Part shown: positions 46,942-58,024 of the stretch, piece by piece
How positions within the stretch are numbered: the stretch's first letter is position 1
Layout: each line of letters opens with the position of its first letter
NCBI GenBank assembly: GCA_021794575.1
Contig: JAJYQO010000039.1
Location: forward strand, 7,160-71,159
Reading direction: 5' to 3'
Source: Pseudomonadota bacterium
Lineage (GTDB): Bacteria > Pseudomonadota > Gammaproteobacteria > Xanthomonadales > Rhodanobacteraceae
DNA: 64,000 nt
The notes under the pieces: generated by a model
Database searches by the model: none
Seen by the model: the letters and a program-made list of their open reading frames with translations, nothing else
Told to the model about the DNA's origin: nothing
Translations under genes and position numbers: made by a program

Positions 46942-49263
46942 ATGACAACCCGTACCCGTGTGCCTGTCGCAGTCATGAGCGCCTCCGAAGAATCCGCTCC
47001 CGCCAAGGTCGTACCCATCGTGCCGCGCCGCGCCGAGCCGGGCCGGCCGGGTGAATTGTTGAGCGGGGTGCGCAACATCGCCACACGCCACCTGCAGGCG
47101 CTCACTGCGAGCCTGTTCGACAGCTTGGACGATGCGCTGTTCGATCTGGCCGAGAAGGCCGCCAGCAATGCGCTGCAGGTCGAATACTTCGACGGCATGC
47201 GTGAACTGCGCAAGAAGCGCGGTCTGATCGAGCGCCTGTTCGTCGAGGACATCGTGCAGCGCCTCTCCGACCTTTCGGCCGGGCGCCTGCGCGAGCGCCG
47301 CACCCTCAACGAGAGCAGTGCCGTGCACAGCGAGTTGAGCCTGGTCGAGGACGCGGAGCTGGAGGAATCACTGGCTGTCGGCAGCATGGCCAGCAAGGCC
47401 GAGCAGCGCCTGGCGCGCAGCCTGTTCGCGCTGAACGAGCGGCTTGCCGTGCTGGCCGGCGGCCTGCGCTTCGACAACGCGCTGGGGCCGCTCGATCCGG
47501 GGGCGCTGGCACAGGGATTCCGCAACGCGCTGCGCGACCTGGAAACCGGCGTGCGCGTCAAACTGATCGTCTACAAGTTATTCGACCGCTACGTGATGAG
47601 TGGCGCCGAGGCCCTGTACGAAGAACTGAACCTCAACCTGGCGCAAGCCGGCGTGCTGCCGCAGATCCGCCAGCCCGGAAGCGGGCGCGCCGCGATGGCG
47701 GCGCAGACACCGGCGGCGGCCACGCCGCAACGAGGTATGGCCACCTCCGGCGAAGACCTGGCCGCGCAGGCCGATCTGTTGACCCAGCTCAGCAGCCTGC
47801 TGGCGGCGCGGCGCGGGCCAGGCGAAACGCCGCCCGGCGGAATGACGCTGCCGGCGCCGGCGCCGGGTTACAGCGCAGTGCCGCTACCGGGTCCGGCCGA
47901 ACTGCTGGGCGCGCTGACGCTGCTGCAGGCCGAGATCGCGCGCGCCAACCTGGCCGCACGTAGCGCCAACGAGGCGCTGGGTGAAGTACGCCACGTCAAG
48001 AATGACTTGCTCGAGCAGGTTTCGCGCATCAGCGGTCAAGTGCGTACACGCGTGTCCGAGGCCGACGAGGACACCATCGACCTGGTCAGCATGCTGTTCG
48101 AGTTTATCTTGCAGGATCGCAATCTGCCGGCCGAGATGCAGGCTTTGCTGGCACGATTGCAAATCCCCTATCTCAAGGTCGCCATCCTCGACCGCCGACT
48201 ATTCGCGCAACGCGCGCACCCGGCACGACGGCTGCTCGACACCCTGGCCGATTCCGCCAAAGGCTGGTCACGCGAATCCGATCCGGACCAGCGGCTGCTG
48301 GGTGATGTGCGTGCGGTGGTGGAGCGCCTGCTGCAGGATTTCGACGATGATCTGGGCGTTTTCGAGCGCCTTCTGGGAGAGTTCACCACACAGTTGGAGA
48401 CGCACCGCAAGCGTGCCGAACTGACTGAGTTGCGCGCCGCCGAAGCGGCACGCGGGCGCGAAAAACTCGATCACGCGCGGCGCACCGCCGCCAATGCCGT
48501 GCTCGACCACTTGCAGGACCGCAATCCGCCGCAACTGGTACGCAGCCTGCTGACGCGGCCCTGGGCCAATTATCTGGTGCTGCTATTGCTGCGCCAGGGC
48601 GCCGAGGCACCGGAGTTTCGCGCGGCGCTGCGCTTCATGGATGATCTGCTGTGGAGCTTCGAGCCCAAGCCCGATGCCGCCGCACGCCAGCGGCTGCGCG
48701 CGCTGCTGCCCGAACTGGAGCGCAACCTGCGTCAGGGCCTGGCCACGGTGGCGCTGCAGGAGCCCGACCAGAACCGCCTGCTCGAGCAGCTCAATGCGCT
48801 GTACCGGCCGCTGCTGGGCGAATCAGGCGCCATCGGCACACCGTCAGTCGCGCTCTCCGGCAACGCCGTGGACATCGAAACCGTGCTGCCGCCGGCGTTG
48901 GAGCCGGAGCCCATTGCAATCCACGCCGTCGCCGACCTCGACGCCGACGCCGCAAACATCCCCAGCGAGGCGTTGGAAACCGTGCGTATGCTCAAGGCGG
49001 GCTGCTGGTTCGAGTTCATCGCAGCCGATGCCGCCCGCGAGCGCGCCAAGCTGTCGTGGGTCAGTCCGATCAGCGGGCGCTACCTGTTCGTCAACCGGCG
49101 TGGCCTGAAGGTAGCCGACAAATCCGCCGCGCAATTGGCTGCCGAAATCGACTCCGGCCAGGCCGTGCTGCTCGAGGAAGTGCCGCTGTTCGATCGCGCG
49201 CTGGATGCCATCGTCGAACGCCTGCGCAACGCGCAACCGGAAGCAGGCCGCACAGGCGCATGA
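46942..49263 (+). CDS. DUF1631 family protein
   Basis: A protein of about 773 residues of DUF1631, a family sometimes wrongly labelled thymidine phosphorylase. It is helical with a Pro/Ala-rich stretch near residues 250-310 and a C-terminal PilZ-like segment (GCWFEFIAADAARERAKLSWVSPISGRYLFVNR). Function is unknown; c-di-GMP sensing by the PilZ-like end is a guess. Start choice is between 46942 (AGGA just before it) and 46975. Its stop overlaps the nadC start (ATGA), so they share translation. Confidence 0.85.
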   Translation: MTTRTRVPVAVMSASEESAPAKVVPIVPRRAEPGRPGELLSGVRNIATRHLQALTASLFDSLDDALFDLAEKAASNALQVEYFDGMRELRKKRGLIERLFVEDIVQRLSDLSAGRLRERRTLNESSAVHSELSLVEDAELEESLAVGSMASKAEQRLARSLFALNERLAVLAGGLRFDNALGPLDPGALAQGFRNALRDLETGVRVKLIVYKLFDRYVMSGAEALYEELNLNLAQAGVLPQIRQPGSGRAAMAAQTPAAATPQRGMATSGEDLAAQADLLTQLSSLLAARRGPGETPPGGMTLPAPAPGYSAVPLPGPAELLGALTLLQAEIARANLAARSANEALGEVRHVKNDLLEQVSRISGQVRTRVSEADEDTIDLVSMLFEFILQDRNLPAEMQALLARLQIPYLKVAILDRRLFAQRAHPARRLLDTLADSAKGWSRESDPDQRLLGDVRAVVERLLQDFDDDLGVFERLLGEFTTQLETHRKRAELTELRAAEAARGREKLDHARRTAANAVLDHLQDRNPPQLVRSLLTRPWANYLVLLLLRQGAEAPEFRAALRFMDDLLWSFEPKPDAAARQRLRALLPELERNLRQGLATVALQEPDQNRLLEQLNALYRPLLGESGAIGTPSVALSGNAVDIETVLPPALEPEPIAIHAVADLDADAANIPSEALETVRMLKAGCWFEFIAADAARERAKLSWVSPISGRYLFVNRRGLKVADKSAAQLAAEIDSGQAVLLEEVPLFDRALDAIVERLRNAQPEAGRTGA

Positions 49264-50108
49264 GTCGCAGCACGCTGCGGCCCGTGGAGGCGGCTGCGAT
49301 CGAGGGAGACGTCGCGCGCGCGCTGGCCGAGGACATCGGCAGCGGAGACGTGACTTCCGATCTGCTGCCGGACGTGCCACTGCGCGCACGCCTGGTCTGC
49401 CGCGAACATGCCGTTCTGGCCGGCGCGCCATGGTTCGAGGCCTGCCTGCGCGCGCTCGATGCATCAGCGCGCTGCATCTGGCGCGTCGCCGACGGCGAGG
49501 TGCTGTACGCCGGCGCCAGCGTCTGCGAGATCGAAGCCCGCGGCCGGGCGCTGCTGGGCGCAGAGCGCTGCGCGATCAATTTCCTACAGACGCTCTCCGG
49601 CACTGCCACCAGCACGGCCGCCTACGTGGCGGCCGTAGCCGGCACCGGCGCACGCATCATCGACACGCGCAAAACGCTGCCCGGATTGCGTCTGGCGCAA
49701 AAATACGCGGTGCGCTGCGGCGGCGGCGGCAACCACCGCATCGGTCTTTACGACATGGTGCTGATCAAGGAAAACCACATCGTGGCGGCGGGCGGCATTA
49801 CGCCTGCGGTCACGGCCGCACGCGCGCTGCATGCGTCGCTGCCGGTGGAGGTCGAGGTGGAGACCCTGGCCCAGCTCGATGAAGCGCTGGCGCTGGCGCC
49901 CACCCGCATCCTGCTGGACAACTTCACGCTCGATGACCTGGTCGAGGCGGTGCGGCGCAGCGCCGGCCGCGTTGCACTGGAAGCATCCGGCGGCATCGAT
50001 CTGCCGGGACTGCGGGCGCTGGCCGAAACCGGCGTGGATTACATCTCGATCGGCGCGCTGACCAAGCACGTGCGCGCGGTCGATTTCTCGCTGCGCGTCG
50101 TCGAATGA
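49260..50108 (+). CDS. nadC: Quinolinate phosphoribosyltransferase
   Basis: NadC makes nicotinate mononucleotide from quinolinate and PRPP in NAD synthesis. The 282-residue protein has RLVCREHAVLAG near 45, IDTRKTLPGLRLAQKYAVRCGGGGNHR at about 138-165 (substrate-binding basic residues), and EASGGIDLPGLRALAETGVDYISIGALT near the end. Length is standard. The ATG overlaps the DUF1631 stop codon. It converges with sspB. Confidence 0.96.
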   Translation: MSRSTLRPVEAAAIEGDVARALAEDIGSGDVTSDLLPDVPLRARLVCREHAVLAGAPWFEACLRALDASARCIWRVADGEVLYAGASVCEIEARGRALLGAERCAINFLQTLSGTATSTAAYVAAVAGTGARIIDTRKTLPGLRLAQKYAVRCGGGGNHRIGLYDMVLIKENHIVAAGGITPAVTAARALHASLPVEVEVETLAQLDEALALAPTRILLDNFTLDDLVEAVRRSAGRVALEASGGIDLPGLRALAETGVDYISIGALTKHVRAVDFSLRVVE

Positions 50109-50128
50109 CCCGCGGCGCGGACGCGCGT

Positions 50129-50590
50129 CTACTTGATGACGCGCAGGTGCGGCGGTTTCTTCACGGGGGGCTCCGCGCCATCACCGGCGGGATCGGCATC
50201 GACGGTTGCTGGCGGGGTGGTGCTGGTCGCTGACGCTGCCGCATCGGTGTTGGGCTCGGAATCGGGCGGGAACACCATGCCCTGGGCATTTTCGCGTGCG
50301 TACACCGCCTCCACCGCGTTCATCGGGACGTACACCGACTGGCTGACACCGCCGAACCGTGCCTGGAAGGCGATCGCCTCGTTGTCGATGCGCAGATGCG
50401 CCACCGCGCGCAGCGCGATGTTCAGAGTCACCTTGCCTTCGCGCACCGCGAAGGACGGCACGCGCACGCCGGGTATGCGCGCATCCACCTGGATATGCGG
50501 CGTCAGGCCGTTGTCGTTGATCCACTCCACCAGCGCGCGCACCAGATAGGGGCGGCTGGAGTTCATGGTGGGCGCGGGAGCTTCGCTCAC
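50129..50590 (-). CDS. sspB: ClpXP specificity-enhancing factor SspB
   Basis: SspB tethers ssrA-tagged proteins to ClpXP. The 153-residue protein has the folded substrate-binding domain first (SRPYLVRALVEWINDNG, ARFGGVSQSVYVPMNAVEAVYARENAQGM), then a flexible Ala/Thr/Pro linker, and ends in PHLRVIK, matching the C-terminal ClpX-binding module (LRVVK in E. coli). The start is GTG 50590, overlapping the sspA stop (GTGA); ATG 50566 is an alternative. Confidence 0.94.
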   Translation of the reverse strand: MSEAPAPTMNSSRPYLVRALVEWINDNGLTPHIQVDARIPGVRVPSFAVREGKVTLNIALRAVAHLRIDNEAIAFQARFGGVSQSVYVPMNAVEAVYARENAQGMVFPPDSEPNTDAAASATSTTPPATVDADPAGDGAEPPVKKPPHLRVIK

Positions 50591-51210
50591 TGGCGCAGCG
50601 CCCGTTCGTCGGCGGTCAGGCTGCGGGCGAAACCCTGGCTGGCGAACAGACGCTCGCCGTAGTCGGTCACCGGCGCCGCGCTGCGCGGCAAGTCGATGCC
50701 CAGCGCCGGCAAGCGCCAGATCAGCGGTGCCACCAGGCAGTCGGCCAGACTGATCTCGTTGTTGAGCACGAATTTGGCCATCTTGAACAGGGGCACGGAT
50801 GCCAGCAGCGATTCACGCAGTTGGCGGCGCGCAGTCTCGCCCGTTCGCCCCCCCGCCTTGATGGCCGCCACCATGGGCAGCCAGTCGCGTTCCACGCGCG
50901 TCTGCAGCAGGCGCAGACGGGCGCGCGACTGCGGATCGATCGGCATCAGCGGCGGATGCGGGAAACGCTCGTCGATGTACTCGCAGATCACCGTGGTTTC
51001 GTACAGTGTCAGGTCGCGGTCGATCAGCGTGGGCGCGCTGACGTAGGGGTTCAACTCGGCCAGTTCCGACGGTGGCTTGGCCGCATCGACCAGTTCGCGC
51101 TCATACGAGACACCTTTCGCCGCCAATACCAGCCGCACGCGATGGCACTGGATGTCATCGGCCAGTGTGTACAGCGTCAACACGTTGCGCAAGCGCGGGT
51201 TATGCGCCAT
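50587..51210 (-). CDS. sspA: Stringent starvation protein A
   Basis: SspA is an RNA-polymerase-associated protein with a glutathione-transferase fold but no transferase activity. The 207-residue protein shows the thioredoxin-like N-terminal domain (NVLTLYTLADDIQCHRVRLVL, NPYVSAPTLIDRDLTLYET) and an all-helical C-terminal domain. Coupled to sspB and placed right after petC, the usual petABC-sspAB order of beta/gammaproteobacteria. Confidence 0.95.
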   Translation of the reverse strand: MAHNPRLRNVLTLYTLADDIQCHRVRLVLAAKGVSYERELVDAAKPPSELAELNPYVSAPTLIDRDLTLYETTVICEYIDERFPHPPLMPIDPQSRARLRLLQTRVERDWLPMVAAIKAGGRTGETARRQLRESLLASVPLFKMAKFVLNNEISLADCLVAPLIWRLPALGIDLPRSAAPVTDYGERLFASQGFARSLTADERALRQ

Positions 51211-51243
51211 GGACTACCCCCCGACAGCGCGCCCCGGCACGGA

Positions 51244-51981
51244 TCAATGAATGTCCTTCCAGTACTCGCGCTTGAGAAAAACGGCAAGCAGAGAAAACGC
51301 GACCAGATACATCAGCACCCATAGGCCCAGACGTTCGCGCTCGTAGGTGTTGGGTTCGGCCACGTAGGTCAGAAAAGCGGTTACGTCACGCGCGGTGCGA
51401 TCGAACTGCTCCGGCGTTTCCAGTCCGGGCTGGTTGATCTCGAGTTTCTCGACCTTCGCGTCCTCGCCTGGCTTGGCCGCTGCGTAGACTGCGGTCTGCA
51501 CGCCCTGCAGCGACCACAGCGGGTCGGGCATGGATGCGTTGGGGAACACCGTGTTGTTCCAGCCCACTGGCCGCGAGGGATCGAGGTAAAACGACTTCAG
51601 GTAGCTGTAAACCCAGTTCTCGCCCTTGGTGCGAACCTCCAGCGAGAGATCCGGCGGCGCCTTGCCAAACCATTTCGTGGCATCGGCGGCGGGCATGCTG
51701 GATATGGCGTGGTCGCCGAACTTGGCGCCGTTGAAGTCGAAATTGTCCAGCACCTGTTTTTCACTGAGGCCGAGATCCTGGCTGATGCGCTCGTAACGCA
51801 TGTATTCCAGCGAATGGCAGCCCGCGCAGTAGTTGAAGAAGACGCGCGCGCCGCGCTGTACCGAGGCGATGTCGTGCAGGTTGACATGTGCCTCGTAGAG
51901 CGTGGCGGCCCCTTCCTGGGCCAAGACCTGACCGGAGAGCAGCACCAGCAGGGCGGCACCCGCGAATATGCGCTTATTCAT
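51244..51981 (-). CDS. petC: Cytochrome c1 of the bc1 complex
   Basis: The 245-residue protein has a cleaved signal (GAALLVLLSGQVLAQ), the heme c motif CAGCH at about 56, the axial Met segment (FPNASMPDPLW at about 165) and a C-terminal membrane anchor (LGLWVLMYLVAFSLLAVFL). It passes electrons from the Rieske protein to soluble cytochromes. Its start overlaps the petB stop by 8 bp. Confidence 0.97.
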   Translation of the reverse strand: MNKRIFAGAALLVLLSGQVLAQEGAATLYEAHVNLHDIASVQRGARVFFNYCAGCHSLEYMRYERISQDLGLSEKQVLDNFDFNGAKFGDHAISSMPAADATKWFGKAPPDLSLEVRTKGENWVYSYLKSFYLDPSRPVGWNNTVFPNASMPDPLWSLQGVQTAVYAAAKPGEDAKVEKLEINQPGLETPEQFDRTARDVTAFLTYVAEPNTYERERLGLWVLMYLVAFSLLAVFLKREYWKDIH

Positions 51982-53230
51982 GCATCGTCACCCGCTCGGG
52001 AACCGGCTTGGTCTTTTCCCAGCCGAAATAGGTGTAGGCCCAGAGGAACAGGAAGAACACGAAGTACACGGCGGTCAACGCGCGCGCGATATAGGTGTCG
52101 CCGATCCAGGTGCTCTCGCCGATGCCGATTTTGCCCAGCCATATGAAGGTCAGCGCGAAAACCGCCAAGGCGATCTTGTAGCCGGCGCCGCGATAACGCA
52201 TCGACTTCACCTTGCTGCGATCGATCCAGGGCAGGAAGAACAGTACGGCGATCGCCGAGAACAGCGTCAGCACACCCAGCCCCTTGCTGGGGATCGAGCG
52301 CAGCATCGCGTAGAACGGGGTGAAGTACCACACCGGATGGATGGCGGCCGGTGTCACCAGCGGATTGGCCGGTATGTAATTGTCGTGCTCCAGGAACAGA
52401 CCGAAGAACGTGGGCTGGTAGAAGATGATGAACGCCGCGATGATCAGGAAGAAACCCACGCCCACCAGATCTTTGACCGTGTAGTAGGGGTGGAAGGGAA
52501 TGCCGTCCAGCGGCTTGCCGTCCGCACCCTTGTGCTGCTTGATCTCGATGCCGTCGGGATTGTTGGAGCCCGAGGTATGTAGTGCGCCGAGGTGCAGCAC
52601 CACCAGCAGCAGCAGAACCAGCGGCAGGGCGATGACGTGCAGCGCGAAGAAACGGTTGAGCGTGGCGTCAGCGGGCAGGAAATCGCCCATGATCCACTCG
52701 ACCAGCTTGTTGCCGATCACCGGCACCGCGCCGAACAGCGAGATGATCACCTTGGCGCCCCAGAACGACATCTGCCCCCACGGCAGCACGTAGCCCATGA
52801 ATGCTTCGGCCATCAGCGCCAGATAGATCAGCATGCCGATCACCCACAGCAGTTCGCGCGGTTGCTTGTGGGAGCCGTACATCAGCGCGCGGAACATGTG
52901 CAGGTACACCACCACGAAGAACAGCGAGGCGCCGGTGGTGTGCATGTAGCGGATCAGCCAGCCCCACTGGACATCGCGCATGATGTACTGGATGGAGGCG
53001 AAGGCATCGGCGGCACTGGGATTGAAGTTCATCGCCAGAAAGATGCCGGTGATTATCTGGTTCACCAGGATCAGCAGCGCCAGCGATCCGAAGAAATACA
53101 TGAAGTTGAAGTTCTTCGGCGCGTAGTACTCGATCGTGTGCTCGCGCAGAAAGCCGAAAATCGGCAGGCGATCCTCGATCCAGACCAGTGCCTTGTTGCG
53201 GGGCTTCCAGGCATCGGGTGCAGCGGCCAT
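51974..53230 (-). CDS. petB: Cytochrome b of the bc1 complex
   Basis: The 418-residue, eight-helix cytochrome b holds both b hemes and both quinone sites. Heme-ligand His occur in GWLIRYMHTTGASLFF and in the paired helix near 175-200. The Qo-site loop reads HPVWYFTPFYAMLRSIP; the canonical PEWY is PVWY here. ATG 53230 forms a TGATG junction with petA; GTG 53233 is the alternative. The middle gene of petABC. Confidence 0.97.
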   Translation of the reverse strand: MAAAPDAWKPRNKALVWIEDRLPIFGFLREHTIEYYAPKNFNFMYFFGSLALLILVNQIITGIFLAMNFNPSAADAFASIQYIMRDVQWGWLIRYMHTTGASLFFVVVYLHMFRALMYGSHKQPRELLWVIGMLIYLALMAEAFMGYVLPWGQMSFWGAKVIISLFGAVPVIGNKLVEWIMGDFLPADATLNRFFALHVIALPLVLLLLVVLHLGALHTSGSNNPDGIEIKQHKGADGKPLDGIPFHPYYTVKDLVGVGFFLIIAAFIIFYQPTFFGLFLEHDNYIPANPLVTPAAIHPVWYFTPFYAMLRSIPSKGLGVLTLFSAIAVLFFLPWIDRSKVKSMRYRGAGYKIALAVFALTFIWLGKIGIGESTWIGDTYIARALTAVYFVFFLFLWAYTYFGWEKTKPVPERVTMHE

Positions 53231-53868
53231 CACGCGGCTCCTTTCGGATTGACGCCAATGCGCACGTGGGTGTCGTCGATGTAGTGGTACGGCGGAATCA
53301 CCATGTTCAATGGTGCGGGCACACCCTGGAACACACGCCCGGCCACGTCATAGCGCGACTTGTGGCATGGACAGAAAAACCCGCCTTTCCAGTGCGGATC
53401 GAACGGCTCGGGCTTGATCTGGCCGTAGTAGTCGGGCACGCAACCCAGGTGCGTGCAGATGCCGATCATGACCAGCCATTCGGGCTTGATCGAGCGCCAG
53501 GTGTTCTGGCAGTACGCCGGCTGCTGGCTGGTTTCCTTGCAGTGCGGATCGCGCAGCCGCGGATCCAGGCTGGGTAGATCGGCCAGCTGCTCCTTGGTGC
53601 GGTTGACCACGAAGATCGGCAGGCTGCGCCAGGCGAAACGCACCATCTGCCCGGATTCGATCTTGCTGATGTCGATGGTGACCGGCGCGCCCGCCGCCAG
53701 TGCGCGCGCACTGGGTTCCCAGGACTTGATGAACGGAAGCGCCGCGGCCACGACACCGGCTCCGCCGACCACGGCAGTGGTCACGGTCAGAAACCGGCGC
53801 CGGCCGTGGTCGACCTCGCCAGACTCGCCACCGGGATGCTGTAACGCAATTTCGTTGGAATGCGCCAT
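53230..53868 (-). CDS. petA: Rieske iron-sulfur protein of the bc1 complex
   Basis: The 212-residue subunit has a Tat-type N-terminus (HGRRRFLTVTTAVVGGAGVVAAALPF) acting as export signal and membrane anchor. The 2Fe-2S cluster motifs are CTHLGC at about 143 and CPCHKSRYD at about 165. It is the first gene of petABC. ATG 53868 is taken from the family; the ORF track adds upstream residues. Confidence 0.97.
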   Translation of the reverse strand: MAHSNEIALQHPGGESGEVDHGRRRFLTVTTAVVGGAGVVAAALPFIKSWEPSARALAAGAPVTIDISKIESGQMVRFAWRSLPIFVVNRTKEQLADLPSLDPRLRDPHCKETSQQPAYCQNTWRSIKPEWLVMIGICTHLGCVPDYYGQIKPEPFDPHWKGGFFCPCHKSRYDVAGRVFQGVPAPLNMVIPPYHYIDDTHVRIGVNPKGAA

Positions 53869-53899
53869 GGCTGGATGAACCCGCGCTAAAGACTGCCGA

Positions 53900-53929
53900 A
53901 GTGTAGCCACAGCGTGCCATGCGGGACAA
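53900..53929 (-). promoter_or_regulatory. Candidate promoter of the petABC-sspAB operon
   Basis: On the minus strand TTGTCC and TACACT are separated by 18 bp, about 30 bp upstream of the petA start codon. Each is a partial consensus match. Found by eye in the 120-bp gap upstream of petA. Confidence 0.35.
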
Positions 53930-53988
53930 CGCCTCCGGACACGGCTCGTGCCGCGCCGTAATGCCCGCGACAACTTGCCGCCGGCAGG

Positions 53989-54924
53989 TCAACCATTGCG
54001 GGCCAGAGCCGCGCCATGCTCGGCCCGCGCATAGCGGCCCAGCAGGATGCGCACGCGGCGCACGTACAGTTGCGTCTCGTCGTAAGGCGGCACCTGGTTG
54101 CCGTACTTGCGCACGGCTGCGCTGCCGGCGTTGTAGGCCGCCGTGGCGAGCGTGGTGTTGCCACCGAAGTCCTGCAGCAGATGCGCCAGATAGCGCGCCC
54201 CTCCAAGGATGTTCTGTGCGGGATCGAACACGTCGCGCACGCCCATGTCGCTGGCGGTGCCCGGCATCAACTGCATCAACCCCTGTGCGCCCTTGTCGGA
54301 AACCGCGTACGGATTGAACGCGCTTTCGGCGTGGATCACCGCACGCAGCAGCGCCGGGTCGATGCGGTAGCGTGCGGCCGCCGCGTCGATCGCGCTGGCG
54401 TAAGCATGCAGCCGCAACGGCACGGTGTGCCAGTCGATGTCGGAGTGCGGATTGCAGGCGTAACAGACCGACAAATAGGTGAATAGCGCATCCACGCGCC
54501 GCGTCTGGATGCCCGCCGGGCGTACGTTGGTGTATTCGACCGTGCCGTTGGCAAGCGTGACTTTGTAGACCGTGCCGCGCAGCACGCGCGCGTGGCGGTG
54601 GATGCGCGGCAAGGTGGTCACCTGCGCCGGCTCCAGGCTGGCCACGACCGGCTGCGCCGGCATGACCGCGGACGACGGCGTGGACGCTGCTGCCGGTGCG
54701 GATGCAGGCGGCCCATCGCGCGCGCTGCCCAGCGCCTGCACGCCGGCATCGGCGATGCGCCGGCAATCGCGGTAACCGACGCGACTGGAGGAAAACACTG
54801 TTTCACCCTGCGTGCCCACACAGCGCCACAGGGCGTCGGCATGCGCCGGCCCGACCACAGCGCCCAGAATCAAGCTGAAAACCAGCGGCAACCGCTCGTA
54901 TCGGTGGCGCGATATCCCCTTCAT
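53989..54924 (-). CDS. Periplasmic lytic transglycosylase (SLT domain)
   Basis: A 311-residue protein with a signal peptide ([17 protein letters not shown]), an N-terminal region with an unusual Cys-containing DUF4124-like segment ([17 protein letters not shown]) and a C-terminal SLT domain (about 165-305). The catalytic Glu is in [16 protein letters not shown], followed by [17 protein letters not shown] and the [10 protein letters not shown] segment. It cleaves peptidoglycan to 1,6-anhydro products. ATG 54924 is preferred over the ORF track start. Divergent from miaB. Confidence 0.92.
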   Translation of the reverse strand: MKGISRHRYERLPLVFSLILGAVVGPAHADALWRCVGTQGETVFSSSRVGYRDCRRIADAGVQALGSARDGPPASAPAAASTPSSAVMPAQPVVASLEPAQVTTLPRIHRHARVLRGTVYKVTLANGTVEYTNVRPAGIQTRRVDALFTYLSVCYACNPHSDIDWHTVPLRLHAYASAIDAAAARYRIDPALLRAVIHAESAFNPYAVSDKGAQGLMQLMPGTASDMGVRDVFDPAQNILGGARYLAHLLQDFGGNTTLATAAYNAGSAAVRKYGNQVPPYDETQLYVRRVRILLGRYARAEHGAALARNG

Positions 54925-55049
54925 GGCCAGAAGTCTGCATTGGGCACGGGCACGCTGCCAAGTGCATAGCCGCCGCCGCGAGCAAGCGAGCGAGGCGTGG
55001 CATGCGGCGCCAGTCACGGTTAGCATCGCCGGTCGTTCCGAGGTGCGTC

Positions 55050-56393
55050 ATGACCCGCAAGCTGTTCATCAAAACCCACGGCTGCCAGATGAACGAGTAC
55101 GACTCGGCGCGCATCGCCGACGTGCTGGGCGTCCGCGAGGGCCTCGAACTGACCACCGACGAAACCCAGGCCGACGTGATCCTGATCAACACCTGCTCGA
55201 TCCGCGAGAAGGCGCAGGAGAAGGTTTTTAGCCAACTGGGCCGCTGGCGGCAGTTGAAGCAGGCCAAGCCCGACCTGCTGATCGGCGTCGGCGGCTGCGT
55301 AGCCAGCCAGGAAGGCGAGGCGCTGCTGACGCGCGCGCCGTATGTGGACGTGGTGTTCGGCCCGCAGACCCTGCACCGATTGCCCGAATTACTGGACGCC
55401 CGCCGCACCAGCGGCCGCGCGCAAGTGGACATCAGCTTCCCGGAGATCGAGAAGTTCGACCGCCTGCCCGAGCCGCGCGCCGAAGGTCCGTGTGCGTTCG
55501 TCTCGATCATGGAAGGCTGCTCGAAATACTGCAGTTACTGCGTGGTGCCCTACACCCGCGGCGAGGAGATCAGCCGGCCCTTCGACAGCGTGATCGCCGA
55601 GGTGGCGACGCTGGCCGGACAAGGCGTGCGCGAAGTCAACCTGCTGGGACAGAACGTCAACGCCTGGCGCGGTGCGCTGCACGGCGGTGGAACTGCCGAT
55701 CTGGCCCTGTTGATCCGCGCCGTCGCCGAACTGCCGCAGATCGGCCGCATCCGTTTCACCACCTCGCACCCGCTGGAATTTTCTGACAGTCTGATCGCGG
55801 CCTATCGCGATGTCGCCAAACTGGCCAACTACCTGCATCTGCCGCTGCAGTCGGGCAGCGACCGTATCCTGGCGGCGATGAAGCGCGGCTACACCGCGCT
55901 CGAATACAAGCAGAAAATCCGCAAGCTGCGCGCGGTACGGCCCGACATCACGCTGAGCACGGACATCATCGTCGGCTTTCCCGGCGAAACCGAGGCCGAG
56001 TTCGAGCAGACCTTGAAGCTGGTCGAATCGATCGGCTTCGACCAGAGCTTCAGCTTCATCTACTCGCGCCGCCCGGGCACGCCCGCGGCCAATCTCGCCG
56101 ACGATACGCCCGATGCGATCAAGCACGAGCGCCTGACGCGCCTGCAGACGCTGCTGAACGCCAATGCCAGACGCTACAGCGAGGCCATGGTGGGCAGCGT
56201 GCAGCGCGTGCTGGTCGAGGGCCCCAGCCTCAAGGATCCGGGCGAACTGTCCGGCCGCACCGAAAACAACCGCACTGTCAATTTTCCGGGGCCGGCTGCG
56301 CTGCGCGGGCAGTTCGTGGAAGTCGTCATCACCGCAGCGCTCAGCAATTCGCTGCGCGGACGCCTGCAGGTTCGCGAAACCGTCACCGCCTAG
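55050..56393 (+). CDS. miaB: tRNA-2-methylthio-N6-isopentenyladenosine synthase
   Basis: MiaB adds the methylthio group to i6A37 in tRNAs reading codons starting with U. The 447-residue radical-SAM protein has the three N-terminal cluster Cys (HGCQMN, NTCSIR, GGCVA), the SAM cluster motif CSKYCSYC at about 153 and a TRAM domain at the end. Its stop codon shares a CTAG tetranucleotide with the stop of the convergent ABC permease gene, a 4-bp overlap. Confidence 0.97.
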   Translation: MTRKLFIKTHGCQMNEYDSARIADVLGVREGLELTTDETQADVILINTCSIREKAQEKVFSQLGRWRQLKQAKPDLLIGVGGCVASQEGEALLTRAPYVDVVFGPQTLHRLPELLDARRTSGRAQVDISFPEIEKFDRLPEPRAEGPCAFVSIMEGCSKYCSYCVVPYTRGEEISRPFDSVIAEVATLAGQGVREVNLLGQNVNAWRGALHGGGTADLALLIRAVAELPQIGRIRFTTSHPLEFSDSLIAAYRDVAKLANYLHLPLQSGSDRILAAMKRGYTALEYKQKIRKLRAVRPDITLSTDIIVGFPGETEAEFEQTLKLVESIGFDQSFSFIYSRRPGTPAANLADDTPDAIKHERLTRLQTLLNANARRYSEAMVGSVQRVLVEGPSLKDPGELSGRTENNRTVNFPGPAALRGQFVEVVITAALSNSLRGRLQVRETVTA

Positions 56394-57189
56394 GCGACGC
56401 TCTCGGCGCTGTAGCGCGCCAGCAGGCCGCTGCGCAGCGCGCCGCGGAATACGTGCGTGAAAAATCCCAGCGCCAACGCGATCTGCAGCAGCGCCAACAG
56501 CGTGCCGGCCAGCAGACCTGCCCCGTGCACGCCCTGCCCGGCGGCCAGCGCGCGCAGCCCCTCGAACACGTAGGCCGGCGGCAGCAGATGCGCCACTGCC
56601 TGCATCCAGCCGGGCAGCACGTGCAGCGGATAGAACACCGCCGCGAACGGCGAGAGCAGCGCCGGAATCGGCCACACCAGCCATTCCGAGGCCGGCCCCA
56701 GCCGCAGCACCACCGCGCTGGCGAAGATGCCGAGCGCGATGCCGAACAGGAACAGCACGCCCAGGAACGCCGCCGCCGGCAGCCCGAAAGCCAGCAACGA
56801 CAGCCCGAAAGCGAGCCGCGCCAGCAGCAGCATCACCACCAGACTGACCAGACTGGTCAGCACGCTGGTGGCGACCAGACCGGCCACGTACTCGCCCACG
56901 CCGATGGGGCTGGCGAACAGGTTGAGGAAATTGCGCGACCACACGTCTTCGAAAAAAGCGGTGGTGACGCCCTGCATGATGCGGCCGAAGAAGTCCCACA
57001 GCAGTACCGCGCCCAGCAGGGTCAGGGTGAAATCCGGCGCCTGTCCGCCCAGCGAGCCCAGATAGCGGGTAATGAACCCCCACAGCACGATGTCGATGGC
57101 CACCCAGGCCACCAGCGGCACCACGCGCGTCGGACTGGAGCGCATCAGCGCGAGCTGGCGCAGCACGATCGCGGCGCTGCGACGCGGAT

Positions 57190-57193
<4 letters not shown>
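56390..57193 (-). CDS. ABC-2 type transporter permease
   Basis: A 267-residue permease with six predicted transmembrane helices, of the ABC-2 export type ([30 protein letters not shown] region, then [16 protein letters not shown] and [21 protein letters not shown]). The substrate is not predictable. It is translationally coupled to the upstream ATPase gene by an ATGA overlap and converges with miaB. Confidence 0.92.
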
Positions 57194-57963
<770 letters not shown>

Positions 57964-58024
57964 CCGTCCATGGTGCCATGCGCGCCGCGCAGGCAGCGCA
58001 GGCGCGCGCGCTATGCTTGCGCGC

